DNA of 7,876 nucleotides from Nitrospiraceae bacterium UBA6898 (GTDB taxonomy: Bacteria; Nitrospirota; Thermodesulfovibrionia; Thermodesulfovibrionales; UBA6898): NCBI GenBank assembly GCA_002448975.1, contig DKBO01000118.1, forward strand, positions 1,052 through 8,927. Direction: 5' to 3'. The translations under genes were made by a program, and so were the position numbers. This document shows, piece after piece, positions 6,008-7,876 of the stretch. The notes below the pieces were generated by a model. It did not search any database. It saw only the letters and a program-made list of their open reading frames with translations, and had not been told where the DNA came from. Within the stretch, counting starts at the first letter, position 1. Each line of letters opens with the position of its first letter.

Positions 6008-6568
6008 ATGAAAAAAACAAAAGAAAAAAACCCTGACCAGATAACCTTCGGCAGTGACAACGTGGACAATATTCGGAAGGCGATCAGGAAGTGCAAGAAT
6101 ATCCTGATCTGCGGTGTTGAGGGAGTTGGCAAGATAACGAACACCGTGCAGGCCGTCGGGGAAAGCACCAATGTCTATTACCTTGGCAACCCCGTCGACT
6201 ATGAAGGAAAGGTGCGTCCCGGAAGCTATGAGAAGTATCTCACGTATATTCACTCCCTCAAGAAGGACATCCGGATCATTGAGGACATTGAAGGACTCTT
6301 ATCAATCAGGGAGCCGATCATTTTGATTATTGACGAGGTCTACGGAAGGAGTGATGCAGAGCTCGAGCAGGTCGGCAGGTTACTCGACATGAAGAATATG
6401 AAGATCGTTCAGATCACCGGGTGCATAAAGAATATGAAGCACCTCATCGACAAGATGGACCTCATCCTTGAACTGCACGTCGAAGGGGGCTATGAGGTCG
6501 ACAAGGAGCTTGCCCAGGCCATCTGCAGGATACTGGGGAAGCAAAAACCGGTCAGCAAGCTCTTTTAA
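6008..6568 (+). CDS. P-loop NTPase-like protein with a degenerate Walker A motif
   Basis: A 186-residue soluble protein with the layout of a small P-loop NTPase; I cannot name its family. A strand (NILIC, 31-35) leads into G36-V-E-G-V-G41-K42-I43-T44, a Walker A loop in which the residue right after the Lys is Ile instead of Ser/Thr; T44 follows it. The Walker B strand is PIILIIDEV (103-111, D109-E110). A later strand KIVQITG (132-138) sits where AAA-type proteins have sensor 1, and there is no obvious arginine finger or C-terminal lid. The N-terminus is strongly basic (MKKTKEK). The length is too short for a full AAA+ module, so it could be a stand-alone switch protein or a partial domain. 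The start is the only in-frame one; the AAAGG before it is unusually close (two bases). It is divergent from the 119-residue gene and convergent with the oxidoreductase. Confidence 0.78.
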   Translation: MKKTKEKNPDQITFGSDNVDNIRKAIRKCKNILICGVEGVGKITNTVQAVGESTNVYYLGNPVDYEGKVRPGSYEKYLTYIHSLKKDIRIIEDIEGLLSIREPIILIIDEVYGRSDAELEQVGRLLDMKNMKIVQITGCIKNMKHLIDKMDLILELHVEGGYEVDKELAQAICRILGKQKPVSKLF

Positions 6569-6580
6569 CCGGCCATGAAT

Positions 6581-6613
6581 AAAAAACGGCCGGCGGTCTC
6601 TCCGCCGGCCGTT
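6581..6613 (-). terminator. Strong rho-independent terminator of the oxidoreductase gene
   Basis: A perfect 12-bp stem, AACGGCCGGCGG (6585-6596) paired with CCGCCGGCCGTT (6602-6613), surrounds a five-base loop. Read on the minus strand the stem is followed by an uninterrupted T-tract (the A-run at 6581-6586 on the + strand, partly inside the stem). It lies 22 bases after the oxidoreductase stop. In the + direction, after the P-loop gene stop at 6568, only TTCCGC follows the stem, so termination that way would be weaker, although the very stable hairpin may still protect that transcript's end. Confidence 0.88.
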
Positions 6614-6635
6614 CCGCAAAGAATTACATCCCTGG

Positions 6636-7876
6636 CTAAATGTTCTCTACCATCTCCCAGACCCCGCAGGGACAGATGCCTGCACAGAACCCGCAGCCGA
6701 TGCATTTCTCCTCATCGACCACATACTCATAGGAGCCGCCTTCATGCTCGACCCTGTTGATGGCGCCCCAGTAACACGTAGACTCGCACATGTGGCAGTC
6801 GCGGCATGCTGCACAGGAAAGACACTTGTGCCCTTCCCTTTCAGCAGAAAAATCGCCGGTGCAAACGTCATAATACTCCCGCTTGACCTTTTCGTAGGGA
6901 ATGACCTGCTTCAGTTCAGGAGCACGCGGCGCATGCATCATCTGGTAATGCACGGTCTCAGCGACAAGCCGTCCCTGCCCGATCGCGTGCGTAACCAGCC
7001 CAAGGCCGGTCACGTCCCCGATAGCAAAGACCTTGACATCAGAGGTCTGGTTAACATTGTTCACGGCAATCCAGCCCCTCTCGGTATGGATATCGGGAGG
7101 CAGGAAGTCGAGCACCGGGATGTCGCCGACCGAGATGACGACCATGTCCGCATCAAGAGATGAGCCGTCCTTGAAATGGATCTTCTTTCCGGCATGGTCA
7201 TACCGTTCCGTAAGCTTCGGCCAGACGATCCGGGTTCCTTTGGACGTAGCCGCCTCCATCTCCTTGCCGAAAGCGGCGGGCTTCTGGATGTCTACGGCAA
7301 TGACCGAGTCTGCCCCGAAATTGTATGCCTCTGAAGCCACATCCATACCGACATTGCCGGCACCGATAACGACGACCTTCTTGCCTTTCAGCGCGTGGAT
7401 CTTGCCGCTGTTTGTCTCTTTCAGAAAGTCGTAGGCGGTGACGACATGCTCTGATCCGGGAAAGGCGATCACCCTGCCCTTCTGGGCTCCCACGGCAATT
7501 ATGACGATCTCATGCTCCTTGTATATATCGTCGTATTTCTTTCTGTCGATAAGCGTATTAAGATGAACATGAACGCCGAGCTCCGCAAACCGGGAGAGTT
7601 CCTTTTCCAGGATCTGATGCGGCAGCCGTTCGCGCGGGATGCAGTGCTCTATCTTTCCTCCCAGTTTTCCCGATGCCTCATACAGATCTATCGTGTGGCC
7701 TTTCAGGGCAAGCTGCCAGGCAGCACTGAGCCCTCCGGGGCCCCCGCCGATGACCGCAACCCTGTGATTTGTCGGTTTTTCCTTCCGGGGAGCAGGGAGA
7801 TCGAGCGCCATACTGCCGAGCTTGTCGATCGCAAGGGGTTTGTCTATAAGCCCCCGTGTGCAACTGTTCATGCAGA
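6636..7876 (-). CDS. FAD/NAD(P)-dependent oxidoreductase with C-terminal ferredoxin domain (N-terminus cut off)
   Basis: A flavoprotein of the glutamate synthase small-subunit (GltD-like) superfamily, which passes electrons between NAD(P)H, FAD and Fe-S clusters. Positions here count from the internal Met at 7871. The frame stays open to the window edge, and C-MNS-C-TRGLIDKPLAID matches the end of the usual N-terminal Cys-rich Fe-S region, so that Met is not the start and the true start lies beyond 7876. Then come the FAD loop G42-x-G44-x2-G47, the NAD(P) loop G170-x-G172-x2-G175 and the second FAD contact VFAIGDV (281-287). A bacterial ferredoxin tail ends the protein, with C356-C359-C362-C366 plus two extra Cys (350, 353), and C390-C393-C396-C400-P. 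Such proteins often partner a glutamate-synthase-like or other Fe-S subunit; the partner is not in view. The exact substrate cannot be told. Confidence 0.9.
   Translation of the reverse strand, partial: CMNSCTRGLIDKPLAIDKLGSMALDLPAPRKEKPTNHRVAVIGGGPGGLSAAWQLALKGHTIDLYEASGKLGGKIEHCIPRERLPHQILEKELSRFAELGVHVHLNTLIDRKKYDDIYKEHEIVIIAVGAQKGRVIAFPGSEHVVTAYDFLKETNSGKIHALKGKKVVVIGAGNVGMDVASEAYNFGADSVIAVDIQKPAAFGKEMEAATSKGTRIVWPKLTERYDHAGKKIHFKDGSSLDADMVVISVGDIPVLDFLPPDIHTERGWIAVNNVNQTSDVKVFAIGDVTGLGLVTHAIGQGRLVAETVHYQMMHAPRAPELKQVIPYEKVKREYYDVCTGDFSAEREGHKCLSCAACRDCHMCESTCYWGAINRVEHEGGSYEYVVDEEKCIGCGFCAGICPCGVWEMVENI

Overview
The window looks like ordinary chromosome from a moderately GC-rich, Gram-negative-type and probably anaerobic bacterium. 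The evidence is a small lipoprotein with a lipobox, a DUF362 protein with two 4Fe-4S motifs, and a glutamate-synthase-beta-like flavoprotein with a bacterial ferredoxin tail. Nitrospirota or a Desulfobacterota-like lineage would fit this gene content, but that is an inference from style and not a placement. I see no tRNA, rRNA, CRISPR array, insertion sequence, integrase or phage gene.

Layout. (1) Bases 1-60 appear to hold the last codons of a + strand gene that enters from outside, followed at once by a strong + strand terminator. (2) Bases 62-4396 hold a minus-strand block read as nadE, small lipoprotein, rsmI, vanZ-like, and then, after an 80-base gap, a DUF362 ferredoxin-type protein. The first four genes overlap or abut (junctions TGATG, GTGA and TGA directly followed by ATG). 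They sit behind a good sigma70-type promoter at 4423-4451. (3) A trmJ-like tRNA 2'-O-methyltransferase gene is divergent on the + strand (4454-5281). (4) Bases 5282-5492 hold no convincing gene, only small palindromes. (5) A divergent pair of unrecognised genes follows: a 119-residue cysteine-containing protein on the minus strand (5493-5852) and a 186-residue P-loop protein on the + strand (6008-6568). They share a 155-base region with a recognisable -10 box in each direction. (6) A near-ideal minus-strand terminator (6581-6613) separates the P-loop gene from a convergent flavin/Fe-S oxidoreductase (6636-7876), whose N-terminus is cut by the window edge.

Functionally, the middle is housekeeping: NAD+ synthesis (NadE), 16S rRNA C1402 2'-O-methylation (RsmI) and tRNA position-32 methylation (TrmJ). 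The two ends carry redox proteins with ferredoxin domains. I do not see a clear new multi-gene system. The least explained part is the divergent pair at 5493-6568, especially the P-loop protein, whose Walker A motif has Ile where the Mg-binding Ser/Thr should be.
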